Below, piece by piece: positions 6,425-15,742 of a DNA stretch of 64,000 nt. Below the pieces are notes generated by a model, which was given only the letters and a program-made list of their open reading frames with translations, had not been told where the DNA came from and ran no database searches. Each line of letters opens with the position of its first letter. Positions within the stretch are counted from its first letter, which is position 1. Position numbers and translations under genes: made by a program. The DNA is taken from the NCBI GenBank assembly GCA_045589595.1, contig JAZNPK010000028.1:1-64000 (forward strand), read 5' to 3'. This DNA is from SIG77 sp045589595. GTDB taxonomy: Bacteria; Verrucomicrobiota; Lentisphaeria; Victivallales; UBA1829.

Positions 6425-9400
6425 TTAATCGTAGTTGTTTAATTTGTTCAACGGGCATTTATCCACAAATCGCGGTTGTTTACTCAAAAGATCTGCCCAA
6501 TCTTCTCCAGACAATTCTTCTTTCAACTTCTCCCATGGGCATTTTTTAGCAAATTGCGGTCGTTTACTCAAAAGGTCTGCCCAATCTTTACCAGATAACT
6601 CATCCAAAGAGCATATATCAACGATTTGCGGCTGTGCATCCAATAGCATTTCCCAATCTTCATCAGACAACTTCACCCATGGGCATTTGTATTTATCTGC
6701 GAAGTCTGGTTGACTGCTCAAAAGGAATGCCCAATCCTTGCCGTTCAACTTCTCCCATGGGCATTTGTATTTATCTGCGAAGTCTGGTTGACTGCTCAAA
6801 AGGAATGCCCAATCCGAGCCGTCCAACTTCTCCCATGAGCATTTTTCCGCAAATTGGGGATGTTGCCTTAAAAGCCATGCCCAATCCTTGCCGTTCAACT
6901 TCTCCCATGGGCATTTGTATTTATCTGCGAAGTCTGGTTGACTGCTCAAAAGGAATGCCCAATCCTTGCCGTTCAACTTCTCCCATGGGCATTTAGCTGC
7001 AAATTGTGGCTGAGTGCTTAAAAGCTCTACCCAATTTTCCTTGTTCAACTTCTCCCATGAGCATTTAGCTGCAAATTTTGGTCGCTCGCATAAAAGCCAT
7101 GTCCAATCCTGGCCGTTCAACTTCTCCCATGAGCATTTAGCTGCAAATTTTGGTCGCTCGCATAAAAGCCATGTCCAATCCTGGCCGTTCAACTTCTCCC
7201 ATGGGCATTTGTTTTTATCTGCGAAGTCTGGTTGACAGCTCAAAAGGAATGCCCAATCCTTGCCGTTCAACTTCTCCCATGAGCATTTTTCCGCAAATTG
7301 GGGATGTTGCCTTAAAAGCCATGCCCAATCCGAGACGTCCAACTTTTCCCATGGACAATGGTCTGCAAATTTGGGCTGTTGACTCAAAAGGTTAACCCAA
7401 TCCTCTCCAGTCCATTCTACCTTCGCTTTCACCCACGGGCATTTGTCCGCAAATTGTGGCTGCTCTCTCAAAAGGTTAACCCAAGCCTTTCCAGTCCATT
7501 CTACCTTCGCTTTCTCCCACGGGCATTGATCCGCCAATTGTGGCTGACTACTCAAAAGCTCTGCCCAATCCCAGCCGGACAATTCTTCTTTCAACTTCTC
7601 CCATGGGCATTTATTGGCAAATTTTGGTTGCTTGCTCAAAAGCTCTGCCCAATCCGAGCCGTCCAACTTCTCCCATGAGCATTTAGCTGCAAATTTTGGT
7701 CGCTCGCATAAAAGCCATGCCCAATCCTTGCCGTTCAACTTCTCCCATGGGCATTTGTATTTATCTGCGAAGTCTGGTTGACTGCTCAAAAGCTCTGCCC
7801 AATCCGAGCCGTCCAACTTCTCCCATGAGCATTTATATTTGTCCGCAATTTGAGGCTGTTGCCTTAAAAGCCATGCCCAATCCTTGCCGTTCAACTTCTC
7901 CCATGGGCATTTATCTGCAAATTGTGGCTGAGTGCTTAAAAGCTCTACCCAATTTTCCTTGTCCAACTTCTCCCATGGGCATTTATATTTGTCCGCAATT
8001 TGTGGCTGCTTGCTCAAAAGGAATGCCCAAGCCTTGCCGTTCAACTTCTCCCATGAGCATTTGTATTTATCTGCGAAGTCTGGTTGACTGCTCAAAAGGT
8101 CTGCCCAATCCTTGCCGTTCAACTTCTCCCATGGGCATTTGTATTTATCTGCGAAGTCTGGTTGACAGCTCAAAAGGAATGCCCAATCCCAGCCGTTCAA
8201 CTTCTCCCATGAGCATTTGTATTTATCTGCGAAGTCTGGTTGACAGCTCAAAAGGAATGCCCAATCCCAGCCGTCCAACTTCTCCCATGAGCATTTAGCT
8301 GCAAATTTTGGTCGCTCGCATAAAAGCCATGCCCAATCCTTGCCGTTCAACTTCTCCCATGGGCATTTGTATTTATCTGCGAAGTCTGGTTGACAGCTCA
8401 AAAGGAATGCCCAATCCTTGCCGGACAATTCTTCTTTCAACTTCTCCCACGGGCAAATTTTTTCGAATTCCGGATTGGCGGCAAGAAGTTTCACCCAGTT
8501 TTTGGAAGTGAACTTATACTTCCTGAAATTTTCGCTACCACAAGTATAAAGTTCGGGCGTTGTCCGGATGGCATCACACCAATCTTCTTGAGAAAAGGTA
8601 AGCGTTTCTTCCAGAACCGGAGCAAGTTTTTCTGCATATTCCAGCAACGATGCTTCCCCCATCAACTTCCGCACGGCACCTTGAGTCAGACGGTGGAGCT
8701 TTTTCTTCTCCTCATCGCCGTTGAGCAGGTGGTATTTTTTCAAGGTGTTCAAGGCGTAATTAAATGGAACGCCGTCTTTGAATTCCAGATGACTGTAATA
8801 TTTTTGCCAGCAGTTTTCAAGGACATCTGTATAAATGGCGTCAGGATTCATCAAAGCGGCGAAACTCAAGAGATCAATGATCGCTTCGCCCAATGGAAGA
8901 TTACGGATAATATCAAAGGTCGGTTTCAGTAACGCTGCGGAATTATCAGTATTGCGGTACGATTCTTCTCCCTCAATGACAAAATCCTTTTTCAGATTTT
9001 CAAGTTTTTTCTGAAATGTCATTCCGTTGGCATAATTTTCCGCCATGTAACCGGCGATGATCTCCATTGACCAGACATGACCGTCAAGCAAGGTGATGAT
9101 TTCACGCAATGCAGCTGCCTCCGCGTCATCACCTATATCAGCTTTTTTGCTGAAAGGGAATTGGTTTTCGCCGATGGAACAGAATAATTCAAACGCCTCA
9201 TCCATTTGCAGATTGCCTACAGTCATTGCCTGCGCTTTGCAGCGTTCGGGGTAATCCAGATGATGACGGGTCGTCGCGACCATGTGCAATTTTGCCGGGA
9301 TCGGATCACCTTCCGGTGAAAAGTCCAACAATTTTTTCGTGGTAAAAAGTGAACTGTCATCTACATTATCCAGCAAAAGCAGCAGCTGGCCTTTTTCTGC

Positions 9401-10453
9401 CAAACTGAAAAGTTTGCGAACGATGATAATATGCAGATCTTCATCTGATTTTTTCATATCTTCATCGGAGATATCAAGATATTCCCGGGTTTTTCTTCCG
9501 GTTCTGGAGTTTTTGACGATGGAAGTCAAAGCATCCTGCCAGTTCCGTTTTCCTTCCATATGGATAAGGAGACGCCCCATGGGGTACTCTTCGGCATAGC
9601 CGAATGTATAAGCGACTGCAAGTTCGGATTTGCCGACACCGCCGGCGGCCTGGATGATCGGATAGTGACCATTGACACAAATTTCCCGCAGTTCTTTCAA
9701 TTCCAGTATTCTGCCTACAAAGTTCAAAGTGGGGGGTGGCGTTACAGAACAGAAACTTTCATCAGCAACCTTCCTGTTCTTGAGTTTTGTTTTGACATTT
9801 TCTTTCAGGAAGTCCAACCGCTCTCTGATAAATTCTTCTTTGGCTTTTTCTATGCCATCGACGAACCATGGGATCAGAGTAGAATCCTTGGGATTCTGTT
9901 CCAGTTGAAAACCAAAGAAATCTTTTGCTTTTTCTGAAGGATGCTGCCAAGGATCCGTTTCAAGTTTTACATAATAAACCGGCATCGTATCTTTGCGCAG
10001 ACGCCCGCTCCTGAGTTCTTTTCGAGCCCACCAGAGACGTTCACGGGTGCAGTAGGGCGACTTGAGATAATTTTCGGACAACAGGCAGATGAAGACTTTG
10101 CACTCATTCATCTTTTCCATAATTTTAGCTTGCCATTCATCGCTGATTTGCAACGCTTTGGCATCAAGAAATACCAGCGGCCGACAGGCAACATCCTGCA
10201 GTTCGTCCTGGATCTCCTGCTTGATTTTGTCGATGGTCTCCTGACGGAACTCCGTCGCATCCGCGTGGGAATAGGACAAAAATACATCGTAGCGTTCCGG
10301 CAGTTCTTTTTTTCTTCCGGCAGTTCCTTTTTTTCTTCCGGCAGTTCCTTTTTTTTCTTCCGGCAGAAATTCCCCGCAAAAACGGCATTTTATGGCAACT
10401 GCCTTGATCTCTTCCCCGCAAAACGGACAGATTTTTGTATTCGCGTTATTCAT
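6425..10453 (-). CDS. Zinc ribbon-TIR-STAND NTPase with a long C-terminal repeat array, candidate defence protein
   Basis: A 1342-residue protein. Residues 8-28 are a zinc ribbon (C9, C12, C23, C26). Residues 34-53 are a KKGTAGR-repeat linker. Residues ~55-200 are a TIR domain (YDVFLSYSHADA; SPYCTRE, with E138 where TIR NADases carry the catalytic Glu). Residues ~245-600 are an NB-ARC/STAND ATPase with P-loop AAGGVGKS (269-276), Walker B LLLLLDNVD (357-365) and TTR (394-396). Residues 651-1342 are 27 repeats of 24-28 residues, preceded by one degenerate unit. The ATG at 10453 has GGAG upstream. TIR-STAND proteins with repeat sensors are established NAD-depleting anti-phage or immune architectures. 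Here the repeats would be the sensor (inference). It stands alone among mobile remnants, with no obvious effector or partner gene. Confidence 0.85.
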   Translation of the reverse strand: MNNANTKICPFCGEEIKAVAIKCRFCGEFLPEEKKGTAGRKKGTAGRKKELPERYDVFLSYSHADATEFRQETIDKIKQEIQDELQDVACRPLVFLDAKALQISDEWQAKIMEKMNECKVFICLLSENYLKSPYCTRERLWWARKELRSGRLRKDTMPVYYVKLETDPWQHPSEKAKDFFGFQLEQNPKDSTLIPWFVDGIEKAKEEFIRERLDFLKENVKTKLKNRKVADESFCSVTPPPTLNFVGRILELKELREICVNGHYPIIQAAGGVGKSELAVAYTFGYAEEYPMGRLLIHMEGKRNWQDALTSIVKNSRTGRKTREYLDISDEDMKKSDEDLHIIIVRKLFSLAEKGQLLLLLDNVDDSSLFTTKKLLDFSPEGDPIPAKLHMVATTRHHLDYPERCKAQAMTVGNLQMDEAFELFCSIGENQFPFSKKADIGDDAEAAALREIITLLDGHVWSMEIIAGYMAENYANGMTFQKKLENLKKDFVIEGEESYRNTDNSAALLKPTFDIIRNLPLGEAIIDLLSFAALMNPDAIYTDVLENCWQKYYSHLEFKDGVPFNYALNTLKKYHLLNGDEEKKKLHRLTQGAVRKLMGEASLLEYAEKLAPVLEETLTFSQEDWCDAIRTTPELYTCGSENFRKYKFTSKNWVKLLAANPEFEKICPWEKLKEELSGKDWAFLLSCQPDFADKYKCPWEKLNGKDWAWLLCERPKFAAKCSWEKLDGWDWAFLLSCQPDFADKYKCSWEKLNGWDWAFLLSCQPDFADKYKCPWEKLNGKDWADLLSSQPDFADKYKCSWEKLNGKAWAFLLSKQPQIADKYKCPWEKLDKENWVELLSTQPQFADKCPWEKLNGKDWAWLLRQQPQIADKYKCSWEKLDGSDWAELLSSQPDFADKYKCPWEKLNGKDWAWLLCERPKFAAKCSWEKLDGSDWAELLSKQPKFANKCPWEKLKEELSGWDWAELLSSQPQLADQCPWEKAKVEWTGKAWVNLLREQPQFADKCPWVKAKVEWTGEDWVNLLSQQPKFADHCPWEKLDVSDWAWLLRQHPQFAEKCSWEKLNGKDWAFLLSCQPDFADKNKCPWEKLNGQDWTWLLCERPKFAAKCSWEKLNGQDWTWLLCERPKFAAKCSWEKLNKENWVELLSTQPQFAAKCPWEKLNGKDWAFLLSSQPDFADKYKCPWEKLNGKDWAWLLRQHPQFAEKCSWEKLDGSDWAFLLSSQPDFADKYKCPWEKLNGKDWAFLLSSQPDFADKYKCPWVKLSDEDWEMLLDAQPQIVDICSLDELSGKDWADLLSKRPQFAKKCPWEKLKEELSGEDWADLLSKQPRFVDKCPLNKLNNYD
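6428..8503 (-). repeat. Coding tandem repeat array, 27 units of 72-84 bp
   Basis: Each unit encodes DWAxLLSxQPxFADK, then CxWEKLNG, with frequent YK inserted before the Cys (26 residues), variants without it (24) and 28-residue variants ending 'EELSG' or 'VEWTG'. Conserved positions are W3, LL, P, F, A, C, W and L. Many units are almost identical at the DNA level (for example the FADKYKC units), which points to recent expansion or gene conversion. Period changes are always multiples of 3, preserving the frame. I cannot assign the repeat to a named family. Confidence 0.9.
10314..10378 (-). repeat. 20-22-bp microrepeat with A-tracts linking zinc ribbon to TIR domain
   Basis: On the minus strand CTGCCGGAA followed by an A-rich stretch recurs, with unit lengths of 22, 21 and 20 nt and A-tracts of 8, 7 and 7. 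The first and last units read in the LPE frame and the middle ones as TAGRKK. The frame shifts by one base in unit 1 and returns in unit 3. Slippage in any tract would separate the zinc ribbon from the TIR domain. Confidence 0.7.
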
Positions 10454-10605
10454 TATTTCTCCAATGTTTTTTTACATTCAAAACACAGAAACAGCTTCAA
10501 ACATGCCGATACAATACCCCGGAAAACGGGATTTACAAGTATAATAACAATGAAATGATTTGTTTTTTTTCGCTGAAAAATTTCCGGCGGATGACAGGGG
10601 GCGGA

Positions 10606-10965
10606 TCAGAGTTTCTGATATTCGGGCAGATAACGGGCGATCAGTGCCCGGAGTTTTGCAGTATTGCGTTCCCCGGCTTCTCTGTCGATCAGATAACTGC
10701 CTTTTTTCATTTCCTGCACCATCAGGGCGTTGGTCTCTTTGTTGTAATGTGCGCCGTCCCGGAAAATTTCCATATTGCAGACGATTTTTTCTTCTGCCTG
10801 AAAATCATGGAGTTTTACATTGGGAAAATCCTGTGCCCGGGCAACGAAATATTCCCGCAATTTCAGATAACCTTCTGCTTTTTCAACGCGTTGCAGCGTA
10901 CACCAGAAATAGATGTGATAGGGCGGCAGAAAAAGAAGAACGAAAACATAAGATGAAAATATCAT
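10606..10965 (-). pseudogene. C-terminal fragment of an SGNH/acyltransferase-associated surface polysaccharide protein
   Basis: A 119-residue open frame. From 'LPPYHIYFW' onward it resembles the end of proteins found with MBOAT O-acyltransferases ('FPNVKLHDFQAEEKIVCNME', 'FRDGAHYNKETN' with the D-x-x-H pair). Such proteins are normally about 300 residues or more, so roughly the N-terminal two thirds are missing. No matching sequence is visible upstream, and no ribosome binding site precedes the ATG. I read it as a decayed remnant; a short secreted protein of its own is possible. Confidence 0.45.
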
Positions 10966-11126
10966 AAGTTTGAACCTTTGTCAAAATGATCGTGTACTGC
11001 ATTTTGCACACACACTTGTTTTTGACAGTTCTTCAACGCGATGTGCAATTGCGGTAAATGCAGCATAAATATCCTATATTACAAGCAGGAATTCTGACAA
11101 AGTTGTTCTTTTAATGATAAGGTAAT

Positions 11127-12455
11127 TTATTCAGGTTTCGATGAAGCATCAAATTTTCTGACGGATGAAAAAGACCGCATTTTCTGCAGATACACTTCCC
11201 GGCTCATGGGGACCGGTGATGCTGCGATGACGGCTTTCCCCGTCTCTGCATCCTGCCACAGAAGATCAATGACCTGCAATGCCAGCATTTTTGCGGAATC
11301 CACATACGCCTGAACCGGATCGTTCACCAGAAAATCATCGGTGTGGGCAGTTCCCGCAAAGCCCCGGAAATAGGCGTGCAGCGACGGCATGATCATACTG
11401 ACATCACCCATATCGGTAGAGGCTTTCCGGTAGATCCCGCGGGTGAACGGCGCGCCCGGCGCAATATATCCTTCCAGATTTTTCTGGTGGATATCATCCA
11501 GCAGGCTGTACGCGATGAGTGGCATAAAACCGAACAGATTCCGGACTTCCGCTTTTCCGCCGAAGGCGATCGCTGCACCGTGTACGCAGCGATCGACTTT
11601 TCCGGAGGCATCGCTGATCGCTTCGGGGGTGGCGCCCCGCACCTGTATCGTATAGACGGCTTTGTCGGGAACCACATTGACCGCTTCGCCGCCGCCGGAG
11701 ATGTAGCCGTGGATGCGGATATGGTCTTCATCGCGGAAGGTATCGCGCTGTGAATCCAGCATATCCAGTGCGCTGCGCATCATGGAAACTGCATTGATCC
11801 CCAGTTCCGGATACGCGCCCGCGTGAGCGGATCTGCCGTGGAAGATCAGTTGTTTCATCACAAAACCGTTGAAGCCGGATGGCGTAAAGTTTTCCGCTCC
11901 GGCGTGAAGCATCACAGAAATATCGATGTCGTCAAAGACGCCTTCCGCGATCAGTTCCGATTTGCCGCCGAAGAACTGCAGTTTCCCCGATTCGATCAGA
12001 CTTGCGATATACGGCTGGTTCTGACATTCTTCCGAGGGCGTGGCAATGAAGGACACCGTGCCGGAAAGATGTGCCAGAACTTCCGGTTTGCTGATGATCT
12101 CCGCACAGGCGAGCATCGCATTGAGCGCGGCGTGATGTCCGCACGCGTGAGCCGCCCGGGTTTCCGGATCGGCAAAGGGGTGGTTGGGGACGATCAGGGC
12201 ATCCAATTCCCCAAGAACGGCAAGGTGCGGACCCGGCTTGCCGGTGGGGAGATCTGCGCGTTTGCCCGTAATGGCAAGTCCGCTCTGCGTTTCAAGTCCG
12301 AGATTTGTAAAATGTTCTTGAACAAATGCGGCAGTCTTCTGTTCGCAATAAGCCAGTTCCGGCATCCGGAGCAGTTTTTCTCCGTTGGCGATCCACCGTT
12401 CCCGATTGGCGTCGAGATAACTGCATACAAATTTTTTGAGTTCGTCTTTTGTCAT
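11127..12455 (-). CDS. M20 family amidohydrolase (AbgB-like)
   Basis: A 442-residue metal-dependent amidohydrolase. It has MPELAYCEQKTAAFV near the N-terminus, LGELDAL, and the metal ligand motif AHACGHHAAL. SEECQ carries the catalytic/metal Glu pair, and the dimerisation domain follows (HGRSAHAGAYPELGINAV). The sequence is closest in feel to AbgB/AmhX-type amidohydrolases that cleave N-acyl or aminobenzoyl amino acids. It is cytoplasmic, with no signal peptide. It lies 21 bp downstream of the aminotransferase gene, so the two probably act together on an amino acid derivative; the exact substrate is not predictable. Confidence 0.8.
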   Translation of the reverse strand: MTKDELKKFVCSYLDANRERWIANGEKLLRMPELAYCEQKTAAFVQEHFTNLGLETQSGLAITGKRADLPTGKPGPHLAVLGELDALIVPNHPFADPETRAAHACGHHAALNAMLACAEIISKPEVLAHLSGTVSFIATPSEECQNQPYIASLIESGKLQFFGGKSELIAEGVFDDIDISVMLHAGAENFTPSGFNGFVMKQLIFHGRSAHAGAYPELGINAVSMMRSALDMLDSQRDTFRDEDHIRIHGYISGGGEAVNVVPDKAVYTIQVRGATPEAISDASGKVDRCVHGAAIAFGGKAEVRNLFGFMPLIAYSLLDDIHQKNLEGYIAPGAPFTRGIYRKASTDMGDVSMIMPSLHAYFRGFAGTAHTDDFLVNDPVQAYVDSAKMLALQVIDLLWQDAETGKAVIAASPVPMSREVYLQKMRSFSSVRKFDASSKPE

Positions 12456-12476
12456 CGGGTCGATTCCACTGATGCT

Positions 12477-13640
12477 TTATTTTTTATTTTCCTTCAAAAA
12501 TTCTCTGATCCGGGCAAATGCCTGCCGCAGTTTGCTGCAATCCATGGTAAAGGCGATACGGACAAAATCATTGTAAGCGTCTCCACCGTATGCACTTCCG
12601 TGGATCAGCGCCACCTGTTTGCTCCGGAGCAGGGCAAGGGCGAAATCTTTTCCGCTCATCCCGCTGGCAGAAACATTCAGAAACCCGTAAAATGTTCCGG
12701 GGATCCCAGCGCAGGAGATCTCATCAATGGTTTCCAGTTCTTCCAGAACGCAGTTGCGGCGTTTTTCAAATTCCTGCAGAATATAATTTTCATCCGTTCG
12801 ATCTGAAAGTGCTTCGATGGCGGCATATTGTGCGGGAAGCGGGGCGCAGGCAACAATATTTTCTGTCATCTGTGTCATTGTTCTGACGATCTCCTGCGGT
12901 GCCAGTGTCCAGCCGATCCGGTAGCCCGTCATGGCAAAACGTTTGGAAAAACCGTTGACGACGACGGTCCGTTCCCTCATTCCCTGCCGGGTGATGATGC
13001 TGCCGCATTTTCTGCCGTCGTAAACAAGATGGCTGTAAATCTCATCGGAGATCACTGTCAGATCATACTTCACGGCAAGTTCGGCAATACGGTCCAGTAT
13101 TTCATCCGGAATGATCGCGCCTGTGGGATTGGCGGGCGAATTCAGAACGAGAACTTTTGTTTTGGGCGTGATCTTCTGTTCGATGTCTTCCGGCTGGACA
13201 ACAAAGCTGTTTTCTTCGCGGGTGTTGACAAAGACCGGAGTCGCGCCCAGAGATTTTACGACTTCCCGGTAATTGATCCAGAAGGGGGTGATAATGATCG
13301 CCTCGTCTCCCGGATCCAGCAGACTCCACAAACTCAGATACGCAGATTCCATCGCCCCCACCGTCACAATGATCTCCGAGGCGGGATCGACTTTGAGCCC
13401 GTATTCTTTTTCCGCTTCAAGTGCAATTTTCTCCCGGAGTTCCAGCAGCCCGGCATTGGCACTGTACCGGGTCTTTCCGGCAAGAATGGCGGCAGAGGCG
13501 GCTTCCTGAACATTCCGGGGCGGCGGCAGATCGGGATCTCCCAGCGTCAAATCGATCACATCATTATATTTCTGTGCCTCATCATAGATCCTGCGCGGCT
13601 CGGAGGGTGTCAGATTTTTTGCATTTCGGGAAAGTAACAT
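12477..13640 (-). CDS. Class I/II PLP-dependent aminotransferase
   Basis: A 387-residue fold-type I aminotransferase of the aspartate/tyrosine group. It has 'IDLTLGDPDLPPP' near the N-terminus, 'LNSPANPTGAIIPDEIL', 'VISDEIYSHLVYDG' and the PLP-lysine motif NGFSKRFAMTGYRIGW. The C-terminal 'VRIAFTMD' carries the carboxylate-binding Arg. The start at 13640 is preferred because GGTGATACA precedes it and the family's N-terminus begins there. It is the first gene of a two-gene unit with the M20 amidohydrolase. Amino donor and acceptor are unknown. Confidence 0.85.
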   Translation of the reverse strand: MLLSRNAKNLTPSEPRRIYDEAQKYNDVIDLTLGDPDLPPPRNVQEAASAAILAGKTRYSANAGLLELREKIALEAEKEYGLKVDPASEIIVTVGAMESAYLSLWSLLDPGDEAIIITPFWINYREVVKSLGATPVFVNTREENSFVVQPEDIEQKITPKTKVLVLNSPANPTGAIIPDEILDRIAELAVKYDLTVISDEIYSHLVYDGRKCGSIITRQGMRERTVVVNGFSKRFAMTGYRIGWTLAPQEIVRTMTQMTENIVACAPLPAQYAAIEALSDRTDENYILQEFEKRRNCVLEELETIDEISCAGIPGTFYGFLNVSASGMSGKDFALALLRSKQVALIHGSAYGGDAYNDFVRIAFTMDCSKLRQAFARIREFLKENKK

Positions 13641-13752
13641 TGTATCACCATATTCTGAAATTGATTTTCCAGTTCCAATCAATATAGTTCAGGACGCAGA
13701 AAATACAATAGGAAAAACGGAAGATTCTCACCTGATTTTCACTGTGCCGTAT

Positions 13753-13781
13753 TTGCAATGGTCCGCCCGGAATGCTATATT
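13753..13781 (+). promoter_or_regulatory. Sigma-70-type promoter for the lipoprotein gene
   Basis: TTGCAA (13753-13758), 17-bp spacer, TATATT (13776-13781), 38 bp before the start codon of the next gene. Confidence 0.65.
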
Positions 13782-13819
13782 ATGTCTGCGGATACCCTTT
13801 TGCGGAAGGAAAATACTTG

Positions 13820-14716
13820 ATGATGAAATATTTATATGTGTGGCTGATCCTGCTGCTGTTCTGCGGCGGCTGTTCTGTGGATCAGGGCGCATTCGGCGCG
13901 AAATTCTGTGCAGCATACCGGAATTACGACAGCGCCGCATTTCACCTGCAGAAATATCTGGCAGAGCAGAAGAACGATTCCCCTCATTTGCAGATGTTTC
14001 TCGGTGTTGCAGAAATGTACCGGGGGAATCTTCCGGAGATGCACGCCGCATTTGAAAAGGCGGAACAGACCGGGGCGCTGCTCCGCTGCAACTGGTATAT
14101 CGAAAACGGAGAACCTGAAAAAGCCGCCGCCGATCTCGCCCGCCTGAAAACGATGCTTGCCGGAGACGTCGTGCCGGAAAATTACGGATCTTACTATCGT
14201 TTTCTGGTGATCCGGGATGCATTGTCGTTGTCCCGTGATCCCGCAGAGAAACAAAATCTTCTGCAGATACTCCGTCAGGGCGCCGATCTGCTGGAGAAAA
14301 AACTTGCCGAGCTGAACCGGACACCGGGCGACGGCTTGTTTGTTTTGCGGCGCATTGGCGACCCCGCTCTGGCGAAAATCACGTTCGGGATGACGGATGA
14401 TGAACTGTGCGGTCTGCTGGGAAAACCGTACAAAAATATTTTTATCGGCGGTATGCAGAAACGCCGGATCCTGATCTGGCACCGGAACGGTTCCCTGATC
14501 GGGTTCTTCTTTACGGAGAAAAGTCCGCGACTGGGAGAAGTTAAAACTGCCACGGTCTGTAAAAAGCACGGCGTGAAAAAAATGAGATTGCTCGAACGCG
14601 GAAAAACTTTATTCGGTTCGCTTCAAAAACCGTTTTATGATGAAGATTTTCGCTATACCGCAGAATACGCAGATCCCGTTGATTTTCAATGGAGTTGTCT
14701 GGATTGTTCCCTTTGA
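13820..14716 (+). CDS. Lipoprotein of unknown function with TPR-like region
   Basis: A 298-residue protein. A short hydrophobic signal and the lipobox LLFCGGC indicate acylation at Cys, so it is membrane-anchored in the periplasm or at the surface. The next 100 or so residues (HLQKYLAEQKNDSPHLQMFL, 'GNLPEMHAAFEKAEQTGAL') have helical-pair spacing like TPRs. Around residue 205, 'ITFGMTDDELCGLLGKPYKN' resembles the small 'G.t..ev..llG.P' domain of bacterial outer-membrane lipoproteins. The start at 13820 keeps the signal peptide short, with GGAAGGA upstream. No family name is offered. Confidence 0.65.
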   Translation: MMKYLYVWLILLLFCGGCSVDQGAFGAKFCAAYRNYDSAAFHLQKYLAEQKNDSPHLQMFLGVAEMYRGNLPEMHAAFEKAEQTGALLRCNWYIENGEPEKAAADLARLKTMLAGDVVPENYGSYYRFLVIRDALSLSRDPAEKQNLLQILRQGADLLEKKLAELNRTPGDGLFVLRRIGDPALAKITFGMTDDELCGLLGKPYKNIFIGGMQKRRILIWHRNGSLIGFFFTEKSPRLGEVKTATVCKKHGVKKMRLLERGKTLFGSLQKPFYDEDFRYTAEYADPVDFQWSCLDCSL

Positions 14717-14808
14717 GCGGGGTGTGGCGGACGGTTTGTCAGTTTGCAAAATCGCCGGAGCGTGATATGTTACAGATCGGAAAAAACAATATCAGGAAAA
14801 ATAAGATT

Positions 14809-15696
14809 ATGATGGATTTCAAAGACTTCTCCTCGCCCATTCTGCTGCAGGGCGATGCCGTGACAGCGTACCGTGATCCCGCGGTGTATTATCTTGACGG
14901 AACTTTCTTTTTCTTTTTCACGCTGGTCGAAACGGAGCCGGACGGCAAAGTTTATCTGTATCTGGCAACATCCCGCACAAAAGATCTGCGGAATTTTACT
15001 CCGGTGGAAAAACTGACGCCCCGGGATCAGTCCCTGAATTATTCCTCGCCGGGCAATATTATCCGGTTCAACAACAAGTTTCTGATCTGCTGTCAGACCT
15101 ACTGCCGGGAAAACGGCGAAAAATTCGGCAATGAAAACTCCCGCATCTGGACGCTGGAATCCGGCGACCTGATCACGTGGGGCGAACCGCAGCTGCTGAA
15201 AGTCAAGGGCGATCATGTTCCCGTTCAGGAGATGGGGCGGATGATCGATCCCTACCTCATTCAGAATCCCGAAGGCGAGTGGTATTGCTTCTACAAACAG
15301 AACGGCGTTTCTTTCTCCCGGTCCGCGGATCTGCAGCACTGGGAGTTCTGCGGCTCCACACGATGCGGCGAAAATGTCTGTATCCTCCACGACAACGGTA
15401 TTTATCACATGTGGCATTCACCCCGGAACGGCGTTGGGGAAATGATCAGCACCGATCTGCTTCACTGGCAGGATACCGGCAGGCTCATCACCCTTGATCA
15501 GGAAAACTGGGATTGGGCAAAGGGCCGTCTCACTGCCGGTATGGTCCTTGATCTGCGGAATGATCCTGCCGTAGGCAAAGCACTGTTGTTTTTCCACGGG
15601 ACCGGACCGGAAGACGAAAGCGTTGTGTTTGACCAGTACGCCTGTATCGGTTTCGCCTGGAGCGACGATCTGGAAAACTGGAACTGCATCCCCTGA
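14809..15696 (+). CDS. Glycoside hydrolase family 43/32-like five-bladed propeller protein
   Basis: A 295-residue protein without signal peptide. Repeating blade motifs are visible: AYRDPAVYYLDGTFFFFFT with a likely catalytic Asp, 'RMIDPYLIQNPEGEWYCFYK', 'SFSRSADLQHWEF' and 'STDLLHWQDTG'. These fit the GH43/GH32/GH68 or GH130-like fold. The start at 14809 follows AGGAAAAATAAG. The gene begins 92 bp after the lipoprotein gene and may share its transcript. Activity on plant or host glycan side chains (arabinose/xylose/fructose type) is an inference from the fold. Confidence 0.65.
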   Translation: MMDFKDFSSPILLQGDAVTAYRDPAVYYLDGTFFFFFTLVETEPDGKVYLYLATSRTKDLRNFTPVEKLTPRDQSLNYSSPGNIIRFNNKFLICCQTYCRENGEKFGNENSRIWTLESGDLITWGEPQLLKVKGDHVPVQEMGRMIDPYLIQNPEGEWYCFYKQNGVSFSRSADLQHWEFCGSTRCGENVCILHDNGIYHMWHSPRNGVGEMISTDLLHWQDTGRLITLDQENWDWAKGRLTAGMVLDLRNDPAVGKALLFFHGTGPEDESVVFDQYACIGFAWSDDLENWNCIP

Positions 15697-15742
15697 CGCT
15701 GATAAATTTCCAACTTGTAATTTTTCCCGGCGTGAAATCCGG

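Noticed and set aside
6428..8503. Regular direct repeats resembling a CRISPR array
   Set aside because: The period is 72-84 bp with no unique spacers, and every unit is in frame within one long protein; these are coding repeats.
6634..8511. Plus-strand repeated open frames across the repeat array
   Set aside because: They are the antisense image of the minus-strand repeats, have no ribosome binding sites and break up repeatedly, while the minus frame is open for 1342 codons.
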